A stretch of DNA of 8,202 nt from Alphaproteobacteria bacterium (GTDB taxonomy: Bacteria; Pseudomonadota; Alphaproteobacteria; Caulobacterales; Maricaulaceae), in NCBI GenBank assembly GCA_030428405.1, contig JAUIEH010000101.1:1-8202 (forward strand), written 5' to 3'. Each line of letters starts with the position of its first letter. Position 1 is the first letter of the stretch. Below, piece by piece: positions 1 through 6,595 of this stretch. Under the pieces are notes generated by a model. That model had not been told where the DNA came from. It did not search any database and was given only the letters and a program-made list of their open reading frames with translations. The translations under genes were made by a program, and so were the position numbers.

Positions 1-455
1 CCAACGCCTTGCGCAGCGCTTCGGCGAGCGCGAATGCGCCGCCCTTTTCCGGCGGGCGCTTCGGGTTTGAGTTCACCATGCGCGAGGATGGCGTCGATGG
101 CGGCTATTACGGCGTCCGGCTCGCGCAACGCCAGATTGAGGACGGCGCTTTCGCGCTCGAATTGACGACCGTGCGTTTGACGCCGGACCGCGCCGCACCC
201 GCTGGCGACGTTCGCATGGAAACGCTGATCACGGATTTGGCGGCGGTCGAGTTTTCCTATCTCGGGCTGGGTTCTTCAGGACAGCGCGTCTGGCGCGAAA
301 ACTGGGCCGATGCGCAAAGGCCGCCGCGCCTGACGCGCATCATTTTCACGCTTCAGGGTGAGGCTCGATCGGCGGGCGCGCCGCTCGTATTCGCGCCGGG
401 GCCGCGCTCAAACGCGCAAGCCGGCGTCGTCCCTCCCACTGCCGACACGGACTGA
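1..455 (+). CDS. Type II secretion minor pseudopilin GspJ-like protein, C-terminal part (5' truncated)
   Basis: The reading frame is open from the window edge (first full codon at base 3) to a TGA at 453-455, so the true start lies upstream; the TTG at base 9 is not a credible start. About 150 residues are visible. The fragment has no N-terminal prepilin signal or hydrophobic helix because that end is missing. Alternating beta-strand-like stretches lead to a W-x-x-x-W pattern (VWRENW) followed by RPPRLTRIIFTL. This matches the 'W...W...LP.LVR' layout near the end of GspJ proteins, minor pseudopilins that cap the type II secretion pseudopilus in the periplasm. The Pro/Ala-rich last 25 residues look like an unstructured tail. 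It converges on the adaptor gene across a 24-base gap with no visible terminator. A different pseudopilin or a general prepilin-like protein is the main alternative; the assignment rests on motif recognition only. Confidence 0.55.
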   Translation, partial: NALRSASASANAPPFSGGRFGFEFTMREDGVDGGYYGVRLAQRQIEDGAFALELTTVRLTPDRAAPAGDVRMETLITDLAAVEFSYLGLGSSGQRVWRENWADAQRPPRLTRIIFTLQGEARSAGAPLVFAPGPRSNAQAGVVPPTADTD

Positions 456-479
456 ACCGCCGATAGCTCGCTTTACGGA

Positions 480-1829
480 TTAATGCTCGCGGAAGGACTG
501 CCAGATCGAGCGGTTCAACGGCTCGACCAGATATTGCAGGGCCGTGCGAGAGCGCAGCGGCACGATCACTTCGACCGGCAGGCCCGCGCGCATCGGCAAT
601 TCGTCGACGCCGGCTGCGCGCGACAGACGTTCCAGCTCAGAGCTTTCGATCTGGACCTCGGCCGTGAAATAGGTAAGCCCCGTGCGATCATCTTCGAAAC
701 TGTCGGCGGAGAGCCGCGTAACCTCGCCGCGCGCCATCGGGATCTGACGCCCCTCAAAGGCGGCGAAGCGAACATCCGTCGCCTGACCGTTCCATAGATT
801 ATCCGCATCCCGCGGCGCAATCCGCGCTTCGATAACTAAGGGATGACCTTCGGGCACGATGTCGAGCACGCGCTCGCCCGGCAGAACGACGGCGCCTTCG
901 TTGAAGAACTCGAGCCCGACGACGACGCCCGCGACCGGCGCGGTCAGCTGAGCGCGCGCTATTTGGCTGCGCACGGATTCAAGCTCGGGCAATTGCGAGG
1001 CGAGCTGCGTGTCGATCTGGCGCAGCTCTTCTTCGATCTGCTCAGTCCGCGCATCGGTGACCGACAAAGCTTCGAGCTCCGACTCGCCAATCGCTTCGCG
1101 CGCCTGTTCAGCGAGCCCGCGGAGTTCCGCCAGTCGCGCGGTCAGCTCAGCCTCATTTCGCTCCGCCTCGCGCACGCGCAAAGTCGGCGCAAAGCCATTA
1201 CGTTCGAGCTGGCGCAAACCTCGGATTTCCTCGCGGATCAGACGCGCCTGCAGTTCGACCGCTTCGGTTTGTTCCTCATAGCTTTGTATGCGCGCTTCAA
1301 GCTGAGACTCGCGTTGTTCGAGCACGGAAATACGCGAGCGCAACGACTCGTAGCGCCCATCCATCTGGCGCTGCTGGCGGGCCAACACGGCATCGGCCTG
1401 CGCGCGGTCTTCCGCGCTCAAATCCGCCCACGCGTTAGGCGCTTCAATCGTCTCAGCCTCTGCGAGCTCCGCGAGAAGCCGCGCGCGCGAGGCTTGCAAC
1501 TCGATGACGCGGGCGAATTGCGAACGCTCACGCGCTCGCAGCTCGGTCGTGGACAAGTCGAGCAGCACCTGACCGCGCGAGACCGCCTCGCCCTCCTCAA
1601 CATTGACGTGGGATATCGTGCCGCCGTCCCTGTGCTGAAGAACGACACGGTTGCCGGAGACGCGGACGAAACCTTGCGCGACAACGGCGGCGTCGAGCGG
1701 CGCAAGCGATCCGAAACCGATCAATCCGCCGAAGAACAATATGATGATCATCAGCCCCGTGCGGCCCTCGCGCCAGGCGCTGTCGCTCGTCACGTCATTG
1801 GCGTTGCGTTTGCGGCTTCGCTTGGCCAT
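480..1829 (-). CDS. HlyD-family type I secretion periplasmic adaptor (membrane fusion protein, PrtE-like)
   Basis: This 449-residue protein is a complete type I secretion adaptor, which links the inner-membrane ABC exporter to an outer-membrane TolC-like channel. A basic cytoplasmic N-terminus precedes one membrane helix (about residues 24-42). A first lipoyl half follows (about 55-95, with GNRVVLQHRDGGTI and VEEGEAVSRGQVLL). A long Glu/Arg/Gln-rich coiled-coil hairpin spans about 95-290. The second lipoyl half is at about 290-326 (QLTAPVAGVV, EGAVVLPGERVLDIVPE). A beta-barrel/C-terminal domain ends in GLPVEVIVPLRSRTALQYL and SFREH, a signature of PrtE/HlyD-type adaptors. The length is typical of the family. 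The start is ATG at 1829, with GGAGG eight bases upstream lying inside the end of the ABC gene. The 3-base gap to that gene implies one transcript and coupled translation. Substrates are probably the two upstream RTX proteins (inference from position). Confidence 0.93.
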   Translation of the reverse strand: MAKRSRKRNANDVTSDSAWREGRTGLMIIILFFGGLIGFGSLAPLDAAVVAQGFVRVSGNRVVLQHRDGGTISHVNVEEGEAVSRGQVLLDLSTTELRARERSQFARVIELQASRARLLAELAEAETIEAPNAWADLSAEDRAQADAVLARQQRQMDGRYESLRSRISVLEQRESQLEARIQSYEEQTEAVELQARLIREEIRGLRQLERNGFAPTLRVREAERNEAELTARLAELRGLAEQAREAIGESELEALSVTDARTEQIEEELRQIDTQLASQLPELESVRSQIARAQLTAPVAGVVVGLEFFNEGAVVLPGERVLDIVPEGHPLVIEARIAPRDADNLWNGQATDVRFAAFEGRQIPMARGEVTRLSADSFEDDRTGLTYFTAEVQIESSELERLSRAAGVDELPMRAGLPVEVIVPLRSRTALQYLVEPLNRSIWQSFREH

Positions 1830-1832
1830 GGC

Positions 1833-3770
1833 TCAGGCCTCCGCCTGCTGGCTGGTCGAGTTTTGCGCCGGCACGCGCATGTCGCCATTCGCGGCGAGCT
1901 TGGCCGTCACTTTGTCGCGCGGGCCGAACTCGATGATCTGGCCGCCATGCATCACGGCGAGCTTGTCGCAAATGCTGATGACGCCCGCGCGATGCGCGAT
2001 GACGAAGCAGATGGCGCCGCGCTCCTTGGCGACCTTGAGCGCATCAATCAGAGCCGCCTCGCCCGCCGCGTCGAGATGCGAGTTGGGCTCATCGAGCACG
2101 AGCACGGCTGGATCGTCGAACATGGCGCGCGCCAATGCGACGCGCTGGGCCTGACCGAGCGAGAGACCGCGACCGCCCAGACCAAGCGGGGTTTCATATC
2201 CATTCGGCAAGCTGAGGATCATGTCATGTGCTCCGGCGAGCTGGGCCGCGCGGATGACGCGCTCGCCCAGATCGTCGAGATCCTCAACGTCCAGGTCCGG
2301 GAAGCCTGCAATATTCTCCGCCACCGTGCCGGCGAACAAATCCGTCGTCTGCGGAATATAGCCGATATGGCGGGCGAGAGCGGCTGAATCCCAATCGGCA
2401 TAGCTGGCGCCGTCTATTCGGACCGTGCCCGCCATCGGCGTTGCAGCATTGGCGAGCACGCGCGCCAGCGTGCTTTTGCCCGCGCCGCTATGTCCGACAA
2501 TGCCGACGATCTCGCCAGCCGAAGCGATGAGCGAGACGCTGCGTATGGCCGGCGTATTCCGTCCGGGAGCGGACGCTGCGACATGCGTGAGCCGGATGTC
2601 GCGGCCAGGCGCCGGCAAAGGCGTTTTCTGGAGATCGGCCGGCGCAACCTCGATCAGCTTCTTCAGGTCGTTATACGAGGCGCGCGTTTGTGCGATCTGG
2701 CGCCAGCCGCCGACGACGCCCTGCACCGGCGCAAAAGCGCGCGCGGTCAAAATCGAGGCCGCGATGATGGAGCCCGGCGAGATTTGCTGATTGACGGCGA
2801 GATAAGCGCCTAGCCCGAGCGCTGCGCTCTGCAGGATCAGGCGCACGAATTTGATGAGCGCTGAATAGTCCGCACCCGTCATGACGCCGCCGGCCTGCGC
2901 AGCGATCATGGCGCTGCGCTCGCGGACCCGACGATGGATGAGCGCGTCTTCCAGCCCCATCGCCTTTACCGTCTCGGCCGAGCGCAAATCTGCTTCATGG
3001 GCGCCGTAAAATGGCGGGGCGGCATGGCGCGCGCTTTCGAGATGCTTCTTGGAGGCGCGCTCATTGGCCCAGGCCGCAATCATGATCAACACGGCGCCGC
3101 CGACCGCGAGATAGCCGATCCAGGGATGGATGATGAAACAGATCACGACGTAAAGCGGCGTCCACGGCAGGTCGAGCAGCGAAGCGAAAGCCTGGCTCGA
3201 TACGCCCGCGCGCAGATTGTCGAGGTCGCGCACGCCCGATGACGGCGGCGTGTTTTGCGCACTGATGCGTATGGTCGCGCGCAAGACCGGTTCGAGCAGC
3301 TTGTTTTCGAGCCTGGTCGACATTCGCCCCATGAGCTTTGAGCGCACGGCGTCGAGCAGCGACAAGGTGATGAGCGCGACCGCCACGGCGATGCTGATGA
3401 ACAAAAGCGTCAGCAGGCTGTTGGATTGCAAGACGCGGTCATAGACCTGCAGCATGTAGAGCGAAGGCGCGAGGTATAGAATATTAATCGCTGCACTGAA
3501 TAAAAACGCCATCGTGACGTGCGAGCGAACGCCCAGATCAACGCGACCGGCATTGGCGCGTACGCGTTTCGTCTTGGTCGCTTTGCCTGTCGTTGAATTT
3601 TGGACGGCGGGGTCGCCGCCGCCATTGGCCGCGCCGGCGCCTTCGGAGGCGTTGCGTCCGCGCTTTCGATTGCGAGATTTCTTGCGACGATGGTTAACGC
3701 CGCCGCCGCCGGGGTGTTGCGCGTCGCCGTGGCCGACATCGTCCACTGTCATGGAATCCTCAGCCCGCAT
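1833..3770 (-). CDS. Type I secretion ABC exporter, fused permease/ATPase (PrtD-like)
   Basis: This is a half-size ABC exporter with a membrane domain fused to an ATPase; the homodimer would export RTX substrates from the cytoplasm. With ATG at 3770 it has 645 residues. Residues 1-80 are low complexity, with a basic cluster at about 27-40, and there is no C39 peptidase domain. The membrane domain opens near residue 84 (NILYLAPSLYMLQVYDRVL, a type I exporter hallmark), with further hydrophobic segments at about 119-143, 205-234 and 308-349. ATPase motifs are Walker A GHSGAGKST (426-434), Q-loop Gln474, signature LSLGQ (536-540), Walker B VLVLDEP with Asp560-Glu561, D-loop SHLD and switch His593. 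The signature differs from the usual LSGGQ. The frame stays open to a TTG at 3863, but the Ser/Arg-rich translation there looks non-coding. ATG at 3770 and ATG at 3752 both have a GAGG at good spacing, so the choice between them is uncertain. The next gene is the adaptor, 3 bases away. Confidence 0.93.
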   Translation of the reverse strand: MRAEDSMTVDDVGHGDAQHPGGGGVNHRRKKSRNRKRGRNASEGAGAANGGGDPAVQNSTTGKATKTKRVRANAGRVDLGVRSHVTMAFLFSAAINILYLAPSLYMLQVYDRVLQSNSLLTLLFISIAVAVALITLSLLDAVRSKLMGRMSTRLENKLLEPVLRATIRISAQNTPPSSGVRDLDNLRAGVSSQAFASLLDLPWTPLYVVICFIIHPWIGYLAVGGAVLIMIAAWANERASKKHLESARHAAPPFYGAHEADLRSAETVKAMGLEDALIHRRVRERSAMIAAQAGGVMTGADYSALIKFVRLILQSAALGLGAYLAVNQQISPGSIIAASILTARAFAPVQGVVGGWRQIAQTRASYNDLKKLIEVAPADLQKTPLPAPGRDIRLTHVAASAPGRNTPAIRSVSLIASAGEIVGIVGHSGAGKSTLARVLANAATPMAGTVRIDGASYADWDSAALARHIGYIPQTTDLFAGTVAENIAGFPDLDVEDLDDLGERVIRAAQLAGAHDMILSLPNGYETPLGLGGRGLSLGQAQRVALARAMFDDPAVLVLDEPNSHLDAAGEAALIDALKVAKERGAICFVIAHRAGVISICDKLAVMHGGQIIEFGPRDKVTAKLAANGDMRVPAQNSTSQQAEA

Positions 3771-3780
3771 CGAACGCCTC
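3758..3780 (-). promoter_or_regulatory. Two candidate ribosome binding sites for the ABC exporter
   Basis: On the minus strand a GAGG at 3780-3777 lies six bases before the ATG at 3770, and a second GAGG at 3761-3758 lies five bases before the in-frame ATG at 3752. Either would serve, giving 645 or 639 residues. The TTG start at 3863 is disfavoured because both ATGs have good sites and the extra N-terminus is low complexity. The longer ATG form was chosen for the CDS. Confidence 0.5.
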
Positions 3781-3869
3781 GGTTTCGACTGCGCCGCAGA
3801 CGCGCTTCGACGCAAATGGGAGGTCGAGAAGGTCGACCATCCCGGGGCATGAAGATCGCGCAATGATAC

Positions 3870-3882
3870 AATTGTGACAATT
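3870..3882. promoter_or_regulatory. Perfect 13-bp palindrome, candidate operator of the T1SS transporter pair
   Basis: The sequence AATTGTGACAATT has two perfect 6-base arms (AATTGT and ACAATT) around one central base. It lies in an AT-rich patch about 100 bp upstream of the exporter start, where a promoter is expected. On the minus strand it contains TTGTCA (3880-3875), a -35-like hexamer. At 17-bp spacing the matching -10 would be GATCTT, which is weak. A separate TATCAT (3868-3863) resembles a -10 box but has no good -35 partner. A regulator-binding site overlapping a promoter is plausible from position and symmetry, but no regulator is identified. Confidence 0.35.
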
Positions 3883-3939
3883 CAGTTCGCTGATAACACG
3901 ACATTTATGCGCACATTCGCCAATAACCGTTTATGCATC

Positions 3940-3968
3940 GCGGCCGCCCCATGAATTGGGACGGCCGC
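3940..3968 (-). terminator. GC-rich stem-loop downstream of RTX protein 1, possible terminator or mRNA end
   Basis: An 11-bp stem (GCGGCCGTCCC pairing with GGGGCGGCCGC on the minus strand, one U-G wobble) closes a 7-base loop. It begins 49 nt after the RTX protein 1 stop codon and lies before the transporter pair. On the minus strand it is followed by GATGCATAAACGG, not a U-tract, so it is not a canonical intrinsic terminator. It may instead terminate weakly or protect the 3' end of the RTX mRNA, allowing higher RTX output than transporter output (inference). Confidence 0.4.
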
Positions 3969-4016
3969 TTTGCTCAATCTGTTGCGCTGCACTATTGGCG
4001 CGCAGCGCTTTCACCA

Positions 4017-6476
4017 TCAGGCCAGTATGAAGTCGTCGGCCGACATGTTCTCGAACAAGACGCCTTCGAGCAGCACCGAGTTCTCGCCGATGGTGATATA
4101 GGCGCCGCCAATACCAGCTTCGATCGTGACCATGTCGTCGAAATTGTCCGACGTTACGCCGAGTTCGACAGTGTTGAGGTAATCCTGACCGCCTGCAGCA
4201 TGCGGATCGAAATCGGTGATGATGTCGTCGCCGAAATTGATGCCGAGTATGAACTCATCATTGCCGAGCCCGCCGGTCATCTCATCATCGCCGAGGCCGC
4301 CGGCGATCACGTCATCACCGGAACCGCCGTCAATCACGTCATCGCCCGAACCGCCGAGCAGCAAATCCAAGCCGCCGAGCCCGACGATGAAGTCGTCGCC
4401 GTCATTGCCTTCGATATAGTTCGCGGCGCTGCTGCCAGTGATGCGGTCATCACCCGAGCCGCCCAGAACATTCTCTATACTGTCGAGTTCGTCGACGCCG
4501 GTTTGCTGGCTGCTCGCCGAACCCGAGGTCAGGTCAATATTTGCGCCCAGCGTCGTGACCCGCGCATCGAGCGTATCCACGCCCGAACCGCCGTCATATT
4601 CATCGTCCCCGTCATTGAGCGTGGCGATGATGAGGTCGTCGCCGCCATCGCCGTCGACGCGGTCATTGCCGGCGCCGCCCGTAAGCGTGTCATCGCCTTT
4701 CTCGCCCTCGATCTTGTCGTGGCCGAGGCCGCCGTCGATCACATCGTCGCCGCGGCCGCCCTTGATGTCGTCATTGCCGCCGCCGCCAAAAATCAGGTCG
4801 TCAAAGCGGCCGCCCTCAAGATCGTCCCCGCCCGAGCCGCCGACTATGTCGGCATTGCTTGCGTCAACAACAGGCGGAACCGCCGCCGTCGACTGGTTTC
4901 CAGCCCCAGTGTCGGGATCGGCGGGCTCGTCTTCGAAGAAATCGCCGAAGATCTTGTCAGCGCCTTCGCCGCCCTCGATCTTATCGGAACCTTCTCCGCC
5001 AACGATTTCGTCGTCGCCGAAACCGCCAAAGACGACATCGTCGTCATCGCCGCCTTCGATGACGTCATCGCCGTCACCGCCTTCAAACTCGTCCGCGCCG
5101 GCGCCGCCCTTGAGGAGGTCGTCATCGCCGCCGCCGTAAATCTTGTCGGCGCCCTCGCCGCCTTCGATCTTGTCCGAGCCCGTTCCGCCGAGAATTTCGT
5201 CGTCACCGGAGCCGCCGAGAATGACGTCGTCGCCCGCGCCGCCATCGATTTCGTCGTCGCCGGAGCCGCCATCGATCCAGTCCGCGCCCGTACCGCCCGC
5301 GATATCGTCATCGCCGGCGGCGCCGATCAGCAAGTCATTGTCGGAACCGCCATCAATCTTGTCGTCGCCGGAGCCGCCGTCGATTTTGTCCGAGCCCTGA
5401 CCGCCCTTGATGTCGTCGCCCGCCGCGCCGCCGAGAATGATGTCGTCATCCGCGCCGCCATCGATGAAATCGGCGTCCTCGCCGCCATCGATCCAGTCTT
5501 CGCCGGAGCCGCCGAGAATCTCGTCCTCGCCCGCGGCGCCGACCAGCACGTCATCGCCGGCCTCGCCCGCGATCTTGTCGTCGCCGGAACCGCCATCGAC
5601 CTGGTCCTTGCCGGCGCCCGCATTGATCACATCATCGCCGGAACCGCCGAACAGCGCGTCGTCGCCCTCCAGTCCGTCAATCTCGTCATCGCCGGCCAGA
5701 CCGCGAATTTGATCGTCCCCGGAGGTCCCGATGAGAATGTCGGCGCCGGACGTGCCGTTGATCGCATTCGGATCGGCCTCGTCCTCGCCAAAAGGAGAAT
5801 CGATCGGGTTCGGATTGAGGAACGGGTCCTTGCCGAAACCGGAGTCGATGTCGGGATCGGGCGCGCCACGATATTTCGGCGCGCCGACAAAGAAGCCGTA
5901 AGGCACGGCTTTCTCGCCGCCGCCATTCCAGCCGAATTTCTGACCATGCGTCGTCGGAAGCGGCTCGACCAGCTCGTTTTTGCTGTAAGCCTCCATGCGT
6001 TCGTGGGAAGCGGGCCGCCAGGATGACGCCTCGAATGCATCTTCATCTTCGCTGGAGGCGACAAGGAACGAGCTGTATTGCTTGGCCCTGCCGGCGCCCT
6101 CGGAGGCGCTTTCATCGTCATCGGCTTGGGCGGCGTCATTGAGCGCCTGCGCGTTCGCCTGCTCCGTGCTCGCAGCGATCGCGGCCGCCGCCAGCACGCT
6201 GAGCAGTGTCAGCGAATTGACGTCGTCTTCATTGTCTTCTTCGTCGTCCTTGAGCGCATCGGTGCGCCGGGCGTTTTGCAGATTGATTGCGCTGAGCGAC
6301 ATGCCGCCGTCGGATTGATCCCCCTGCGAGCCTTCCGATGACGAGACGTCAGATTGTTCCTCTCCGCCTTCGGACGAATTGTCATCCGCCGCGCCCGCCG
6401 CTGCGGAAGCTGTCTGCTGGTCAAATATAGCGTCGAGATTGTTGGGATCGACCACGCCCAGGCCGTCATTGTCCAT
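4017..6476 (-). CDS. RTX-type calcium-binding exoprotein, probable T1SS substrate (RTX protein 1)
   Basis: This acidic 819-residue protein is probably secreted through the adjacent T1SS and folds on binding calcium outside the cell. Residues 1-160 are rich in Ser, Glu, Asp, Ala and Gln, interrupted by a hydrophobic stretch at about 89-103 (LTLLSVLAAAAIAAS). Residues about 160-240 are less biased (WNGGGEKAVPYGFFVGAPKY, then Asp/Pro-rich) and match no domain I recognise. RTX nonapeptides GGxGxDxUx (U = large hydrophobic) follow: 30 in exact register (241-510), a Pro/Ala linker (511-545), 8 more (546-617), a non-repeat segment, then 8 more (672-743). The last 75 residues are beta-like with IG..SV.LEG and end DDFILA, as in T1SS C-terminal signals. 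No protease zinc motif or lipase serine motif is visible, so the activity is unknown; a structural or adhesive role is possible. ATG at 6476 was chosen over TTG at 6512 because GAGGGG sits six bases before it. Confidence 0.9.
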   Translation of the reverse strand: MDNDGLGVVDPNNLDAIFDQQTASAAAGAADDNSSEGGEEQSDVSSSEGSQGDQSDGGMSLSAINLQNARRTDALKDDEEDNEDDVNSLTLLSVLAAAAIAASTEQANAQALNDAAQADDDESASEGAGRAKQYSSFLVASSEDEDAFEASSWRPASHERMEAYSKNELVEPLPTTHGQKFGWNGGGEKAVPYGFFVGAPKYRGAPDPDIDSGFGKDPFLNPNPIDSPFGEDEADPNAINGTSGADILIGTSGDDQIRGLAGDDEIDGLEGDDALFGGSGDDVINAGAGKDQVDGGSGDDKIAGEAGDDVLVGAAGEDEILGGSGEDWIDGGEDADFIDGGADDDIILGGAAGDDIKGGQGSDKIDGGSGDDKIDGGSDNDLLIGAAGDDDIAGGTGADWIDGGSGDDEIDGGAGDDVILGGSGDDEILGGTGSDKIEGGEGADKIYGGGDDDLLKGGAGADEFEGGDGDDVIEGGDDDDVVFGGFGDDEIVGGEGSDKIEGGEGADKIFGDFFEDEPADPDTGAGNQSTAAVPPVVDASNADIVGGSGGDDLEGGRFDDLIFGGGGNDDIKGGRGDDVIDGGLGHDKIEGEKGDDTLTGGAGNDRVDGDGGDDLIIATLNDGDDEYDGGSGVDTLDARVTTLGANIDLTSGSASSQQTGVDELDSIENVLGGSGDDRITGSSAANYIEGNDGDDFIVGLGGLDLLLGGSGDDVIDGGSGDDVIAGGLGDDEMTGGLGNDEFILGINFGDDIITDFDPHAAGGQDYLNTVELGVTSDNFDDMVTIEAGIGGAYITIGENSVLLEGVLFENMSADDFILA
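4248..4463 (-). repeat. RTX nonapeptide block 3 of RTX protein 1 (8 units of 27 bp)
   Basis: Eight consecutive 9-residue units (residues 672-743), including GGSGDDVID and GGSGDDVIA next to each other and some degenerate units (GSSAANYIE, GLGGLDLLL). This block sits immediately before the C-terminal secretion signal region, as is usual in RTX proteins. Confidence 0.85.
4626..4841 (-). repeat. RTX nonapeptide block 2 of RTX protein 1 (8 units of 27 bp)
   Basis: Eight consecutive 9-residue units (residues 546-617) such as GGRGDDVID and GGAGNDRVD. It is separated from block 1 by a Pro/Ala/Thr linker and from block 3 by a 54-residue non-RTX segment (GANIDLTSGSA, VDELDSIENVL) of a kind common between RTX blocks. 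Confidence 0.85.
4947..5756 (-). repeat. RTX nonapeptide block 1 of RTX protein 1 (30 units of 27 bp)
   Basis: Thirty 9-residue units run from residue 241 to 510 with no insertion or deletion, so the 27-bp register is kept for 810 bp. Typical units are GGSGDDEID, GGTGSDKIE and GGEGADKIY. The pattern predicts a long calcium-bound parallel beta-roll. Lys at the seventh position of several units (DKI) and Glu at the ninth distinguish this array from that of RTX protein 2. Confidence 0.9.
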
Positions 6477-6482
6477 CTCGTT

Positions 6483-6488
6483 CCCCTC
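6483..6488 (-). promoter_or_regulatory. Ribosome binding site fixing the RTX protein 1 start
   Basis: The minus strand reads GAGGGG, then six bases, then ATG at 6476. It is the strongest Shine-Dalgarno match in this gap. It decides against the in-frame TTG at 6512, which would add 12 residues. Confidence 0.75.
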
Positions 6489-6511
6489 ACCCAGCAAAGC
6501 GCCCGGAGCCA

Positions 6512-6538
6512 AGCCTGAGCGTTTGTCGTGTTCAGGCT
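6512..6538 (-). other. Second stem-loop, mutually exclusive with the 6535-6563 hairpin
   Basis: AGCCTGA and TCAGGCT form a perfect 7-bp stem around a 13-base loop. Its arm at 6532-6538 shares four bases (6535-6538) with the neighbouring 13-bp hairpin, so both cannot fully form at once. It lies in the leader of RTX protein 1, ending 35 nt before the ATG. Confidence 0.4.
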
Positions 6539-6563
6539 CCGCAGCGATTTTCGCTGCGAAGCC
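6535..6563 (-). other. Strong intergenic hairpin between the two RTX genes
   Basis: On the minus strand GGCTTCGCAGCGA and TCGCTGCGGAGCC pair over 13 bp with one U-G wobble and a 3-base AAA loop. It starts 32 nt after the stop codon of RTX protein 2. No U-run follows (the next bases are TGAACACG), so a canonical intrinsic terminator is not supported. It could be a 3'-end stabiliser, a partial terminator or a leader structure for RTX protein 1. Confidence 0.5.
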
Positions 6564-6595
6564 CGAATGCGCTTATTGTCAGCCGCGCGTTTTGA

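Noticed and set aside
454..516. Inverted 7-mers GAACCGC and GCGGTTC around the convergent gene ends
   Set aside because: They are separated by about 49 bases, mostly inside the adaptor gene, and have no U-tract; this is probably chance in GC-rich DNA.
843..2387. Open frame of 514 codons on the plus strand across the transporter genes
   Set aside because: It is antisense to both the adaptor and the ABC exporter, which have clear family motifs. Its translation is Arg/Leu-rich without recognisable domains, typical of a GC-rich shadow frame.
3933..6026. Long open frame of 697 codons on the plus strand
   Set aside because: It lies antisense to RTX protein 1 and its periodic Ala/Val/Asp sequence simply mirrors the 27-bp GGxGxDxUx repeat. 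The start has no convincing ribosome binding site. The opposite strand has a strong Shine-Dalgarno site, a known protein family and a secretion signal.
6554..6582. Promoter for RTX protein 1 starting from CTGACA (minus strand, 6582-6577)
   Set aside because: The -35-like hexamer is good but the sequence 17 bases downstream (TCGCAG) does not resemble a -10 box, and it would lie in the hairpin arm.
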